Under the pieces are notes generated by a model, which was not told where the DNA came from, did not search any database, and saw nothing but the letters and a program-made list of their open reading frames with translations. Below, one piece after another: positions 25,884 through 33,923 of a stretch of DNA of 64,000 nt. The DNA is taken from assembly GCA_023387965.1 (NCBI GenBank), contig JAEWHE010000042.1, positions 1 to 64,000 on the forward strand. Direction: 5' to 3'. This DNA comes from Bacteroidota bacterium. GTDB lineage: Bacteria; Bacteroidota; Bacteroidia; Flavobacteriales; Flavobacteriaceae. Numbering within the stretch: the stretch's first letter is position 1; each line of letters starts with the position of its first letter. A program made the translations under genes and the position numbers.

Positions 25884-27665
25884 ATGACAATTAAAAATTA
25901 CTTCACGCCATCCAGAATTTATCGCATTGCCGTTGTGATTTCACTTGCCATTTTGATAAGCGTTTCCGTTGTTTTTCATTACCAAATGAAGAATCTAAAC
26001 CGAACTGCCGACAGGATTTATGCTTCAAACAAGCGCCAATATTTGTTGGAAAAAATTTTCTCCGAAATCAGTCAGAGAGAGACTTCGCTTCGTAATTACT
26101 TGATTACCGAAGACGAAAAATTTATCGAAAATGATATTCAAATCAAAAGAAACATTTTAGATAATCTCGAGGATCTTGAAAAAAATTACGGAGAAGATTC
26201 GTTGAAATATTCAGAATTTGAACAAATGCAAACGGCGGTCGAAAATTTCCTCAACGGTTTTGAAAGCATTAGAATTCAATTTAAAAATAATTCGCTTACG
26301 CAAAATCAACTCAACGACATTCTAACAGCACGAGCCAACGACGCTGATAATATCCGTTCTGCAGTATTCATTTTGGTCGAAAAAGAAGTTGCCAAACACA
26401 AAATTCACGGCATCAACCACCGTTATGACACCGAAACTTCCACAACAACGGCTTTCGTATTGACCGTAATTGTAATGGTGATTTTGCTGGTTTCGTTGTA
26501 CAGAATTAACAATAGTTTTGTGAAAACGAAAAAGCTCAATCAAGAACTTAATTTTTTAAACGAAGTTTCGGACAAAGCAGAAATTGTAGCCAATATCAGC
26601 CACTGGAAAATCAATATGAAAACCGGAAAATATTTCTATTCAGACAACTTTTACCGAATTATGGGATTACAACCCGGAGATTTTAACGATGCCGCAAGCT
26701 TTCAAAAATTTATGCATCCTGATGATGCCGAAGAAGTCATTAAAGCACACGAAGAATCGTTAAAAAACCAAACGCCAACGAATTTTGTTTACAGAATCAT
26801 TCGCAAAGATGGCGAAATTAGGTACTTGAAATCAACCGGAGATTTTACAAGGAATGCAAAAGGCGAATTGGTAAAAATTGGTGTAACAAATGATATTACA
26901 AATGTTTATCATTACCAAAATCAACTTGAAGAAACGAATAAAACACTAACCGAAGCCAATACCGAATTAGAGTCTTTCAACCAAATTGTAAGCCACGATT
27001 TGCAAGAACCATTACGAAAAATCCAGATGTTTACTTCACGAATTGAAGACACCGAGTCGCAAAATATTTCGGAAAAAGGTTTGGAGTATTTTTCAAAAAT
27101 TAAAAATTCTGCTAAAAGAATGCAGACTTTGATGATTGATTTGGTAAACTATTCCCGAACGGTAAAAGACGCCAAAACCTTTGTAAATACTGACATCAAC
27201 CAAGTTATTGAAGATGTCAAGCAAGAATTAGCCTTGAATATTGATGAAACAAAAGCGGTGATTTCTGCGGAAAAACTACCCGAAATCAACGCTATTCCGT
27301 TTCAAATTCATCAATTGTTTGTGAACTTGATTTCAAATTCGCTTAAATATTCGAAAGAAAATGTTACACCTGAAATTAAAATTTACTCTGAAAAAATTCA
27401 GGTAAACGAAACTGTTTCGGGTAACGTATTGAAATCTTCAGATTACATTAAAATCGTCGTTTCTGATAACGGAATTGGTTTCCAACAAGAATTTTCTGAA
27501 AAAATATTCCAGCTTTTCAAACGTTTAGAAACAGAACTCGACTATTCCGGAACCGGATTAGGGCTTTCCATTTGCCGAAAAATCGTTGAAAATCACAAAG
27601 GCTACATCCTTGCCGAAGGACAACCAAATGTTGGCGCCAAGTTCTACATTTACCTCAAAAAATAA
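25884..27665 (+). CDS. CHASE3-PAS sensor histidine kinase
   Basis: A 593-residue inner-membrane kinase. TM1 (about 11-28) and TM2 (about 190-208) bracket a periplasmic helical CHASE3-type sensor (NRTADRIYASNKRQYLLEKIFSEISQRE, split by YLITED). A PAS_3-type domain (about 235-345; WKINMKTGKYFYSD, HPDDAEEV, GVTNDITN) and a coiled coil follow. The HisKA H-box is VSHDLQEPLRKI with H371. The ATPase domain has NLISNSLKYS, SDNGIGF and GTGLGLSICRKI. It is third in the AraC-receiver-kinase operon and its stop abuts the convergent rhodanese stop. Confidence 0.92.
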   Translation: MTIKNYFTPSRIYRIAVVISLAILISVSVVFHYQMKNLNRTADRIYASNKRQYLLEKIFSEISQRETSLRNYLITEDEKFIENDIQIKRNILDNLEDLEKNYGEDSLKYSEFEQMQTAVENFLNGFESIRIQFKNNSLTQNQLNDILTARANDADNIRSAVFILVEKEVAKHKIHGINHRYDTETSTTTAFVLTVIVMVILLVSLYRINNSFVKTKKLNQELNFLNEVSDKAEIVANISHWKINMKTGKYFYSDNFYRIMGLQPGDFNDAASFQKFMHPDDAEEVIKAHEESLKNQTPTNFVYRIIRKDGEIRYLKSTGDFTRNAKGELVKIGVTNDITNVYHYQNQLEETNKTLTEANTELESFNQIVSHDLQEPLRKIQMFTSRIEDTESQNISEKGLEYFSKIKNSAKRMQTLMIDLVNYSRTVKDAKTFVNTDINQVIEDVKQELALNIDETKAVISAEKLPEINAIPFQIHQLFVNLISNSLKYSKENVTPEIKIYSEKIQVNETVSGNVLKSSDYIKIVVSDNGIGFQQEFSEKIFQLFKRLETELDYSGTGLGLSICRKIVENHKGYILAEGQPNVGAKFYIYLKK

Positions 27666-28052
27666 TTATTTCGTGACGGTTTTCCCGTCTTCTTTCCAAG
27701 CATCAGTTCCGCCATCGAGTTCCACGATGTGGGTAAATCCGTGGTTTTGCATAATTTCAACGGCTTCCGCACTTCTTCCTCCCGCTTTGCAATACACATA
27801 AACCGTTTTATTTTTGTCGAGTTTGTCAATGCGTTCCGCAAAATCCTGATCGTATAAATGAATGTTTTGGGCATTTTCGAGATGACCTTCGGCAAATTCT
27901 TTCGGCGTTCTAACATCTATTAACTGCGGATTGTTTTCGCCAGCCAACGCCGTTTGAAATTCTTGTGGTGCAATATTTTCTACGCCAGATCTTTGCGGAT
28001 GACAGGCCATGCAAAGCATTGCGAAAAATGTAGATAGCAGTATTTTTTTCAT
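27666..28052 (-). CDS. Rhodanese-domain lipoprotein
   Basis: A 128-residue exported protein. The signal ends in lipobox LCMAC with lipidation at Cys17. The rest is one rhodanese domain with LIDVRTPKEFAEGHLENAQNI and the active-site loop CKAGGRS (Cys88), which would carry a persulfide. It is probably anchored in the envelope and acts in sulfur transfer or thiol chemistry there. It is the last of several minus-strand redox genes, but a terminator at 28072-28097 separates it from the cytosolic rhodanese upstream. Confidence 0.88.
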   Translation of the reverse strand: MKKILLSTFFAMLCMACHPQRSGVENIAPQEFQTALAGENNPQLIDVRTPKEFAEGHLENAQNIHLYDQDFAERIDKLDKNKTVYVYCKAGGRSAEAVEIMQNHGFTHIVELDGGTDAWKEDGKTVTK

Positions 28053-28071
28053 GAGTTTCTTTTTTACAAAT

Positions 28072-28097
28072 ATAAAAAAAAGAGGCCGAAGCCTCTT
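28072..28097 (-). terminator. Intrinsic terminator after the cytosolic rhodanese gene
   Basis: AGAGGC-TTCG-GCCTCT (minus strand) followed by eight T, four bases after the stop codon of the gene at 28101. This is a compact UUCG-loop terminator. Confidence 0.92.
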
Positions 28098-28100
28098 AAA

Positions 28101-28415
28101 TTATTCCGGAGCAACAATCTCTCCGTTCCAGTTTCCAATGCCTCCAACGAGGTTATAACAGTGTTCGAAACCAAGCTGGTTCATGACTTCGCAAGCTTTT
28201 GCGCTTCGCATTCCGGCTTGGCAATACACATAATAATTTTTAGTTTTATCCAATTCTTCAACTTCGTAAATGAAGCCTTGACCTTTGTAAATATCAATGT
28301 TTTTTGCTGATGGAATAATCCCGCGGTTAAATTCGTCTTCGGTTCTCACATCTAAAATAATGCCGTTAGGATCATCCTGAAACTGTGACCACCAATCGTT
28401 TTGTTCTAAATTCAT
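28101..28415 (-). CDS. Cytosolic rhodanese-like sulfurtransferase
   Basis: A 104-residue single rhodanese domain with no signal peptide. It has GIILDVRTEDEFNRGIIPSAKNI and the catalytic loop CQAGMRS (Cys65). The ATG at 28415 (MNLEQNDWW) is chosen; a longer reading would run into the redoxin gene upstream. It follows that gene by 10 bases and ends at its own terminator, so it is the last gene of the TlpA-redoxin-rhodanese operon. Likely role: persulfide transfer within thiol stress defence. Confidence 0.88.
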   Translation of the reverse strand: MNLEQNDWWSQFQDDPNGIILDVRTEDEFNRGIIPSAKNIDIYKGQGFIYEVEELDKTKNYYVYCQAGMRSAKACEVMNQLGFEHCYNLVGGIGNWNGEIVAPE

Positions 28416-28425
28416 TTGTCTATAA

Positions 28426-29043
28426 TTAAACTTTAATTGAACATCCAATTGCCTTGGTTTCTTTCACCGAAACCTCTTTGTTATTAAGCAATTGGTTCAA
28501 TGCATTTTCTACGTATTTTTGTTTTACGGCACTTTCATCACCATAATTATCATCAATTGCGCCAATGTATTTCACTTGATTTCCTTTTGATGTTTTTTCC
28601 AAAATATACACATGAGGTGTTTTGGTCGCACCATATTGCGGATAAATTTTTTGCCCTTCATCTAACAAGTAAGGAAAGTCAAATCCTTTTTCTTTAGCAC
28701 GTTTTTGCATCAATTCAAAACTGTCTTCTTTTTGCTTTTCCGGATTGTTTGGATTTATTGCAACTACCGGATAACCAAGCTTTTTGTATTTATTATTTAA
28801 AGCGATTATTCTATCTTCATACGCTTGTGCATACGGACAATGATTACACGTAAAAATCACAATATAACCCTTAGCACCTTTAATATTTTTTAAAGAAACT
28901 TGTTTGTTATCAATATTTTTCAGGGAAAAATCAGTGGCAATGTCTCCCACTTTGTATCCGGCTGCAGGTGTTTTTTCTACCAAAACAAATGCACTCGCAA
29001 TTGCCAAAACCGCCATTAATGCGAAAATTTTTAAAGCTTTCAT
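28426..29043 (-). CDS. Exported thioredoxin-like redoxin
   Basis: A 205-residue protein with a hydrophobic N-terminus (residues 3-21), then a redoxin fold beginning DFSLKNIDNKQVSL. The redox site is FTCNHCPYAQ with C66 and C69. The cis-Pro region is GATKTPHVYIL. The C-terminus GCSIKV has a further cysteine and is typical of this thioredoxin-family group, often annotated as AhpC/TSA-like. It probably acts in the periplasm. It lies 15 bases after the TlpA-like lipoprotein gene and 10 bases before the rhodanese gene, in one operon. Confidence 0.88.
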   Translation of the reverse strand: MKALKIFALMAVLAIASAFVLVEKTPAAGYKVGDIATDFSLKNIDNKQVSLKNIKGAKGYIVIFTCNHCPYAQAYEDRIIALNNKYKKLGYPVVAINPNNPEKQKEDSFELMQKRAKEKGFDFPYLLDEGQKIYPQYGATKTPHVYILEKTSKGNQVKYIGAIDDNYGDESAVKQKYVENALNQLLNNKEVSVKETKAIGCSIKV

Positions 29044-29058
29044 TTTATATAATTGATT

Positions 29059-29586
29059 TTAATTAAACTTATTTACTTCGGATTTCAATTCTTCGTAAGT
29101 GAACAATTTTTCATAGAAACGTTTCTGATTATTTTTGTAAATTACCGTTGCCGGAATCGCACCAGACCAGGAAGAATCAACCTTTGGAATCCATGAATTA
29201 GCATCAGGATCATTTAGCAAAATTACTTCTGATTGAATATTATTCGTCTTAATATACGGCAACAATTTGCTTTCCACCATTTTTGGAAAATCTATACTAA
29301 CCAATAAAACTTTGGTCTTAGAACCCTCGGAATCTCGATTTAATTTCTCAAAATGTGGCAATTCTTCCACGCAAGGTTGACACCAAGTGGCCCAAAAATT
29401 AACAATATACGTAGTGTCATTTTCTTTATTCAAAAAATATTCAAGACCGTTAAACGAGTAAGATTTTACCTTCACTCCTTCTTTTTCGTAGATTTTCAGA
29501 GGCGTTGGAGCTGGCGGAGATTGTTTCTTTTCGCTATTGCAGCTGAAAATCACTGGAATGACGATTAATAACAAATAATTTTTCAT
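29059..29586 (-). CDS. TlpA-like thiol-disulfide lipoprotein
   Basis: A 175-residue lipoprotein (lipobox IFSC, Cys16). After a Pro-rich linker (QSPPAPTPL) comes a thioredoxin-fold TlpA/ResA domain with NFWATWCQPCVEELPHFEKL (C69, C72) and the cis-Pro segment SGAIPATVIY. It should work in the periplasm as a reductant of exported thiols or in cytochrome c maturation. It is the first gene of the minus-strand redox operon and is divergent from the marR gene, whose operator sites lie 95-140 bases upstream. Confidence 0.88.
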   Translation of the reverse strand: MKNYLLLIVIPVIFSCNSEKKQSPPAPTPLKIYEKEGVKVKSYSFNGLEYFLNKENDTTYIVNFWATWCQPCVEELPHFEKLNRDSEGSKTKVLLVSIDFPKMVESKLLPYIKTNNIQSEVILLNDPDANSWIPKVDSSWSGAIPATVIYKNNQKRFYEKLFTYEELKSEVNKFN

Positions 29587-29605
29587 TTATAATATATTCA
29601 AAAAG

Positions 29606-29621
29606 CCTTTAAAATTAAAGG
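29606..29621. promoter_or_regulatory. Palindrome CCTTTAA-N2-TTAAAGG before the redoxin operon
   Basis: Perfect 7-bp inverted repeat around AA, 20 bases upstream of the TlpA-like lipoprotein start, inside its expected leader. It differs from the TTTGTA sites at the marR gene, so it may serve another regulator or only form a small hairpin. Confidence 0.35.
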
Positions 29622-29683
29622 TTTCCGTAAAGCGCATTTTATTTTTAACAATATTTTAAGCCAACGAAAGCTGTAATTAGAAT

Positions 29684-29724
29684 TTTGTAAGTACATTTGT
29701 ATATACAAATTTTGTAAGTACAAA
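29684..29724. promoter_or_regulatory. Three tandem TTTGTA-N2-TACAAA operators at the marR promoter
   Basis: Sites lie at 29684-29697 (right arm TACATT), 29696-29709 (perfect 14-bp palindrome TTTGTATATACAAA) and 29711-29724 (TTTGTA-AG-TACAAA, touching the ATG). An exact Bacteroidota -7 box, TACATTTG, is at 29692-29699, inside the sites. MarR proteins commonly repress their own gene through such dyads, so autorepression is the natural reading. Control of the divergent redoxin operon is possible. Confidence 0.65.
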
Positions 29725-30179
29725 TGAGAATCGAAGAAATTTTGAAAACAAACTCCGCTGTTTTACCAAGCAAAAAAATAATCTTGAATCTTATTTATAA
29801 TCAAAATTTGATTAATGAAAAATTTAATGACGTCCTGAAACCACATGATTTATCGATTGAACAATTTAACGTATTGCGAATTTTAAAAGGCCAAAAAGGC
29901 AAACCGGCTCACATGAGTTTGATACAAGAACGCATGCTGTCTAAAACCAGCAATACAACTCGTTTAGTGGACAAACTGTTGAGCAAAGAATTAGTAAACC
30001 GACAAGTTTGCGAAGAAAATCGCCGCAAAATGGAAATTTCCATTACTCAAAAAGGTCATGAATTATTGGAAAGTATCAGTCCATTAATCGAAGAAATTGA
30101 AACTCTTTTTGCCCAAAACCTCACTCCAGCAGAAGTTGAAACTTTTAATTTTCTGCTGGAAAAATACCGAAGTAATTAA
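29724..30179 (+). CDS. MarR-family transcription regulator
   Basis: A 151-residue winged-helix protein with the MarR plan: N-terminal dimer helix, LSIEQFNVLRILKG, recognition region SKTSNTTRLVDKLLSKELV, wing CEENRRKMEISITQKG, and a C-terminal dimer helix. There is no conserved cysteine in the position used by OhrR, so the ligand is unknown; C97 (about) in the wing is the only Cys. It is followed after 41 bases by an exported YceI gene, a frequent pairing. Three TTTGTA-N2-TACAAA sites overlap its promoter and start codon, so it is likely autoregulated. Confidence 0.92.
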   Translation: MRIEEILKTNSAVLPSKKIILNLIYNQNLINEKFNDVLKPHDLSIEQFNVLRILKGQKGKPAHMSLIQERMLSKTSNTTRLVDKLLSKELVNRQVCEENRRKMEISITQKGHELLESISPLIEEIETLFAQNLTPAEVETFNFLLEKYRSN

Positions 30180-30220
30180 CTCAATATAAACTTTAAATAA
30201 CCCTTACTTAATTTCTGATA

Positions 30221-30790
30221 ATGAAAAACTTAAAAACAGCCGCTATTGCACTTTTTGTGGCAATTTCATCTTTAAACGTTAACGCACAAGAATCAAAAAA
30301 AATTGATGTAGCTCAAAGTAAAATCCATTGGGTTGGTAAAAAAGTAACTGGTCAACACGATGGAACAATCAATTTCCAAGATGGCGTATTAGTGTTTAAA
30401 GACAAAAAATTAGCTGGCGGAAATTTCACAGTTGACATGACCTCGATTAATACAACTGACTTAAGTGGAAAAGGCAAAGAAAACCTTGATGGACACTTAA
30501 AAGCTGATGATTTTTTTGGAGTTGACAAATACCCAACTGCCACAATCGTTTTTAAATCTTTGGGGAAAAAATCGAATAATGTATATGCTGTAACCGCTGA
30601 TTTAACGATCAAGGGCATCACGCATCCCGTAAAATTTGACATTACTGTTGATAAAAATTCGGCGAATGCAGCTTTAAAAGTGGACCGCACTAAGTACGAT
30701 ATCAAATACAAATCTAAAAACTTTTTCGAAGGCTTAGGTGACAACGTAATCTATGATGAATTCGAATTAGCTGTTGATTTAAAATTTTAG
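30221..30790 (+). CDS. Exported YceI-family lipid-binding protein
   Basis: A 189-residue protein with a signal peptide (LNVNAQ|ESK, about residue 23) and a single YceI domain, a lipocalin-like barrel that binds polyisoprenoid or quinone-like lipids. Typical segments are AQSKIHWVGKKVTGQHDG, FTVDMTSINTTDL, HLKADDFFGVDKYPTATI and LTIKGITHPVKFD. It is periplasmic. It lies directly downstream of the MarR gene and is probably under its control. A second YceI paralogue without signal peptide is encoded at 33239-33769. A strong terminator follows. Confidence 0.93.
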   Translation: MKNLKTAAIALFVAISSLNVNAQESKKIDVAQSKIHWVGKKVTGQHDGTINFQDGVLVFKDKKLAGGNFTVDMTSINTTDLSGKGKENLDGHLKADDFFGVDKYPTATIVFKSLGKKSNNVYAVTADLTIKGITHPVKFDITVDKNSANAALKVDRTKYDIKYKSKNFFEGLGDNVIYDEFELAVDLKF

Positions 30791-30815
30791 TTTAAACTAT
30801 TTCCCCCTCCAAAAA

Positions 30816-30847
30816 AACCCCGCTTGTATTATAAGCGGGGTTTTTTA
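30816..30847 (+). terminator. Intrinsic terminator after the marR-yceI unit
   Basis: CCCCGCTT/AAGCGGGG stem, seven-base loop, then six T. It is 27 bases past the YceI stop codon. Confidence 0.92.
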
Positions 30848-30959
30848 TTTGTAAAATTTTCATTAAAATAAAAAGTTTAAGTCCGGCAGCTTAAATCGCT
30901 GACAATAAAACAACTAACTAAAGCCTATAAATTTTATTTATGATGCTTTTGAGGACAAA

Positions 30960-31718
30960 TTAACGTGTGAATACCAATTGATTTTCTTTGGAAAGCGAAG
31001 CATCAAATCGGTAACCATCAACATCAAATTTCTTCAAATCATCGATAGTTTCAGCATTGCTTTCTACAATGAAACGCGCCATCATTCCCCTCGCCTTTTT
31101 GGCAAAAAAACTAATCATTTTTAATTTCCCGTCTTTGTAATCCTTAAATTCCGGGGTGACGATTGTGGCTTTAATTGCTTTTTTATCAATTGCCGAAAAA
31201 TATTCGTTGCTTGCCAAATTAATCAACAAGTCACCTTTTTTCATTTCGCTGTTCAGTTGTTTGGTGATTTTTGTTTTCCAAAACTCATATAAATCTTCTT
31301 TTTTACCAATGGCTAACTTCGTTCCCATTTCCAATCGATACGGCTGAATTAAATCCAAAGGTTTCAACAAACCATACAACCCTGACAGAATGCGCAGTTT
31401 TTCTTGCATTTGATACATTTTCTCTTCAGAAATTGAATAGGCATCCAAACCTTGATAAACATCGCCGTTAAAAGCATAAATGGCTTGCCGCGCATTTTCT
31501 GGCGTAAACGGCATTTGCCATTCTTGGTTTCGTTGCCAATTTAAATCCGCAAGCTTATCGGAAATATCCATCAATTCCATCAGCTTTTTAGGCTTTAATT
31601 TTTTCAAGCTTCGGTGAACGGTTTGAGATTCTTTTTCAAAAACCGAATTAGTGTGTGTTTTTATAGGTAATTCCGAATCGAAATCGAGAGACTTTGCGGG
31701 AGATATTACAATTTTCAT
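30960..31718 (-). CDS. yaaA: Peroxide stress protein YaaA
   Basis: A 252-residue protein of the YaaA/DUF328 family. It starts MKIVISPAKSLDF, the family hallmark, and has the conserved segments AIYAFNGDVYQGLDA, RILSGLYGLLKPLD, INLASNEYFSAI and FFAKKARGMMARFIVE. In E. coli YaaA limits free iron and DNA damage during peroxide stress and binds DNA. The ATG at 31718 is chosen over an upstream in-frame codon at 31757. It is divergent from the Crp/Fnr gene with 75 bases between and may share control with it. Cytosolic. Confidence 0.93.
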   Translation of the reverse strand: MKIVISPAKSLDFDSELPIKTHTNSVFEKESQTVHRSLKKLKPKKLMELMDISDKLADLNWQRNQEWQMPFTPENARQAIYAFNGDVYQGLDAYSISEEKMYQMQEKLRILSGLYGLLKPLDLIQPYRLEMGTKLAIGKKEDLYEFWKTKITKQLNSEMKKGDLLINLASNEYFSAIDKKAIKATIVTPEFKDYKDGKLKMISFFAKKARGMMARFIVESNAETIDDLKKFDVDGYRFDASLSKENQLVFTR

Positions 31719-31793
31719 TGGTGATTTTGAGTTTTGTTCAAAAATACAAATTCGCAAAACAATAAAAGTTTAAATTTGCTAAAAACCCAAAAC

Positions 31794-32375
31794 GTGTTTC
31801 AATCAATCGACCAAAATATCAGCCGATACGTCGCATTTTCGGCGGAAGAACTCGACATTTTACATTCGACTCTTACCCTGAAGAAATTTCCAAAAAAAAC
31901 CATTTTGCTTCGCGAAGGAGAAATTTGTGGTTTTGAAGCCTATGTAAATCAAGGTTGTTTGCGGAAATATTACATTGATAGCAGTGGCGCTGAAGTGATT
32001 ATCCAGTTTGCTTTGGAAGACGCTTGGATTGGCGATACTTCGTTTAATTCCTACGAAAATGAGCCAAGCAAAATGTTCATCGAAACTTTGGAAGATGTGG
32101 AACTTTTAATTTTCACCCCCGAATCGAAAGAAATTTTGTTAGAAAAAGCGCCTCGTTTTGAACGCGCTTTCCGCATTTTATTGCAACGTAATCTTGCCGC
32201 TACACAAAACCGGTTGTTTCACACAATTTCTCAAACTGCAACGGAAAGATATTTAGAATTTTCGGCAAAATATCCCACGATTCAACAACGCGTTCCACAG
32301 CATTACATCGCCTCTTACTTGGGAATTTCGCCTGAATTTCTGAGCAAAATCAGAACTAAATTGGCGAAAAGCTAA
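31794..32375 (+). CDS. Crp/Fnr-family transcription regulator
   Basis: About 193 residues if read from GTG at 31794 (FQSIDQNISRYV), the usual length for Bacteroidota members; a longer reading from TTG at 31734 adds 20 residues of unlikely composition. The cyclic-nucleotide-binding barrel (FPKKTILLREGEICGFEAYVNQGCLRKYY) is followed by a short helix-turn-helix (QHYIASYLGISPEFLSKIR). There are no clustered N-terminal cysteines, so it is not an FeS Fnr. It is divergent from yaaA and upstream of a pirin-YceI pair, which could be its targets. The effector is unknown. Confidence 0.88.
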   Translation: MFQSIDQNISRYVAFSAEELDILHSTLTLKKFPKKTILLREGEICGFEAYVNQGCLRKYYIDSSGAEVIIQFALEDAWIGDTSFNSYENEPSKMFIETLEDVELLIFTPESKEILLEKAPRFERAFRILLQRNLAATQNRLFHTISQTATERYLEFSAKYPTIQQRVPQHYIASYLGISPEFLSKIRTKLAKS

Positions 32376-32487
32376 AAAAAATTCCATTTTATTTCTTGTC
32401 CTAGTTCAATGCACAGGTTTCGCATTTGACCGAACTTTGCCATAACAAAAACATCAAAAATTAATTTTTTTGAAAAAACAGAAAGTT

Positions 32488-33216
32488 ATGGAAAAATCAA
32501 TTCTTCACAAAGCAGCAACTCGTGGTCATGCCAATCATGGATGGTTAGAAGCTTACCACACTTTTAGTTTTGCGAGTTATCAAGATCCGAACCGTATGAA
32601 TTTTGGGGTTTTACGGGTTTTGAATGACGACACCGTTTCGGGCGGAATGGGTTTTGGGAAACATCCGCATGATAATATGGAAATTATTACGATTCCGCTG
32701 GAAGGTGCATTGGAACACGAAGACAGCATGGGAAATAAAGCCGTGATTCGCAAAGGAGAAATTCAAGTGATGAGTGCCGGAACCGGAGTTTTTCACAGCG
32801 AATATAATCCAAGTCAAACCGAGCGAACCAAACTTTTACAAATTTGGGTTTTCCCCAATAAAAGAAATGTGGAACCGCGATACGATCAAATTTCTCTGAA
32901 CGAAGCCGACAGACACAACCAATTGCAACAAATTTTATCGCCAAATGCAGATGACGAAGGCGTTTGGATTCATCAAGATGCCTGGTTTCACTTGGGAAAA
33001 TTTGACGAAAATTTCAAAGTGGATTACAATTTTAAAAAATCCGGAAATGGCGTTTATGCTTTTGTTTTAAACGGAAAATTCAACATTAACGGACAAGAAT
33101 TAGACCAGCGAGATGGTTTTGGAATTTCGGAAACGGAAAAAATTTCGATTACGGCATTGACGCAAGACGCGGAAATATTGCTAATGGAAGTGCCAATCTT
33201 TATCAATTTTAAATAA
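32488..33216 (+). CDS. Pirin-family protein
   Basis: A 242-residue bicupin of the pirin family. The N-terminal cupin has the metal-binding histidines in FGKHPHDNMEIITIP and the acid region ALEHEDSMG; MSAGTGVFHSEYN and LQIWVFP are also typical. The ATG at 32488 is preferred to TTG at 32470. Pirins act as metal-dependent quercetinase-like enzymes or redox sensors; which applies here is unknown. It is cotranscribed with a cytosolic YceI gene 22 bases downstream, a pairing that suggests a role in redox or lipid-quinone stress. Confidence 0.92.
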   Translation: MEKSILHKAATRGHANHGWLEAYHTFSFASYQDPNRMNFGVLRVLNDDTVSGGMGFGKHPHDNMEIITIPLEGALEHEDSMGNKAVIRKGEIQVMSAGTGVFHSEYNPSQTERTKLLQIWVFPNKRNVEPRYDQISLNEADRHNQLQQILSPNADDEGVWIHQDAWFHLGKFDENFKVDYNFKKSGNGVYAFVLNGKFNINGQELDQRDGFGISETEKISITALTQDAEILLMEVPIFINFK

Positions 33217-33238
33217 TCAATCTATAAAAATAAAAATT

Positions 33239-33769
33239 ATGAGTACTACAAAATGGGCCGTTGATGCCACACATTCAGAAATTGGATTTAAAGTAAAACA
33301 CATGATGTTTACTAATGTTTCGGGAAAATTTACGCAATTTGACGCTTCGATTGAAACGGAAGGAGAAGATTTTAGCAATGCCAAATTTTCTTTCTCGGGC
33401 AAAATTGATTCAGTTGAAACCGGAAATGCCGACAGAGACAATCATTTAAAAAGCGGCGACTTTTTTGATGCCGAAAATCATCCAGAAATTAATTTTACCT
33501 CAACCTCTTTTGAGCAAAAATCAGGTGATGAGTACGTTTTGAACGGTGAGCTTTCGGTTCGTGGCGTAAGCAAACCTGTTTCGTTAAATGTTGAATTTGG
33601 CGGTTTGGCCAAAGATCCTTGGGGAAATACCAAAGCAGGATTTTCGGCAACCGGAAAAATTAACCGCAAAGATTTTGGTTTAAACTGGAACGCAGCTTTG
33701 GAAACCGGTGGCGTTTTGGTAAGCGACGAAGTGAAATTAGCGATTGAATTGCAATTTGTGAAACAATAA
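33239..33769 (+). CDS. Cytosolic YceI-family protein
   Basis: A 176-residue YceI domain with no signal peptide, starting directly at the first strand (KWAVDATHSEIGFKVKHMMFTNVSG). Other landmarks are DRDNHLKSGDFFDAENHPEI, LSVRGVSKPVSLNVEFGG and GFSATGKINRKDFGLNW. The C-terminal VSDEVKLAIELQFVKQ closes the barrel. Most YceI proteins are exported, so a leaderless form beside pirin is notable. It is second in the pirin operon and is followed by a terminator. Confidence 0.93.
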   Translation: MSTTKWAVDATHSEIGFKVKHMMFTNVSGKFTQFDASIETEGEDFSNAKFSFSGKIDSVETGNADRDNHLKSGDFFDAENHPEINFTSTSFEQKSGDEYVLNGELSVRGVSKPVSLNVEFGGLAKDPWGNTKAGFSATGKINRKDFGLNWNAALETGGVLVSDEVKLAIELQFVKQ

Positions 33770-33797
33770 TATTTTAGACTTTTGTTGAAACTTAAAA

Positions 33798-33824
33798 AAA
33801 TCTCCGAAAGGGGATTTTTTTTTT
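33798..33824 (+). terminator. Intrinsic terminator after pirin-yceI
   Basis: AATCTCC-GAAA-GGGGATT stem (one G-T pair) with a GAAA tetraloop and a run of ten T. Confidence 0.85.
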
Positions 33825-33923
33825 TGCAAAATTTATAAATGTTAACGTTTTTAACAAAGTGGGCTAAAACATAAAGTATCTATAAGGAAGCTATGACTTT
33901 GAGTGGGACGATGTTGCAGTTAA

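Noticed and set aside
31734..31793. TTG start for the Crp/Fnr regulator 20 codons upstream
   Set aside because: The added residues (KNTNSQNNKSLNLLKTQN) lack similarity to family N-termini, and the frame would begin 16 bases from the divergent yaaA start; GTG at 31794 gives the usual length.
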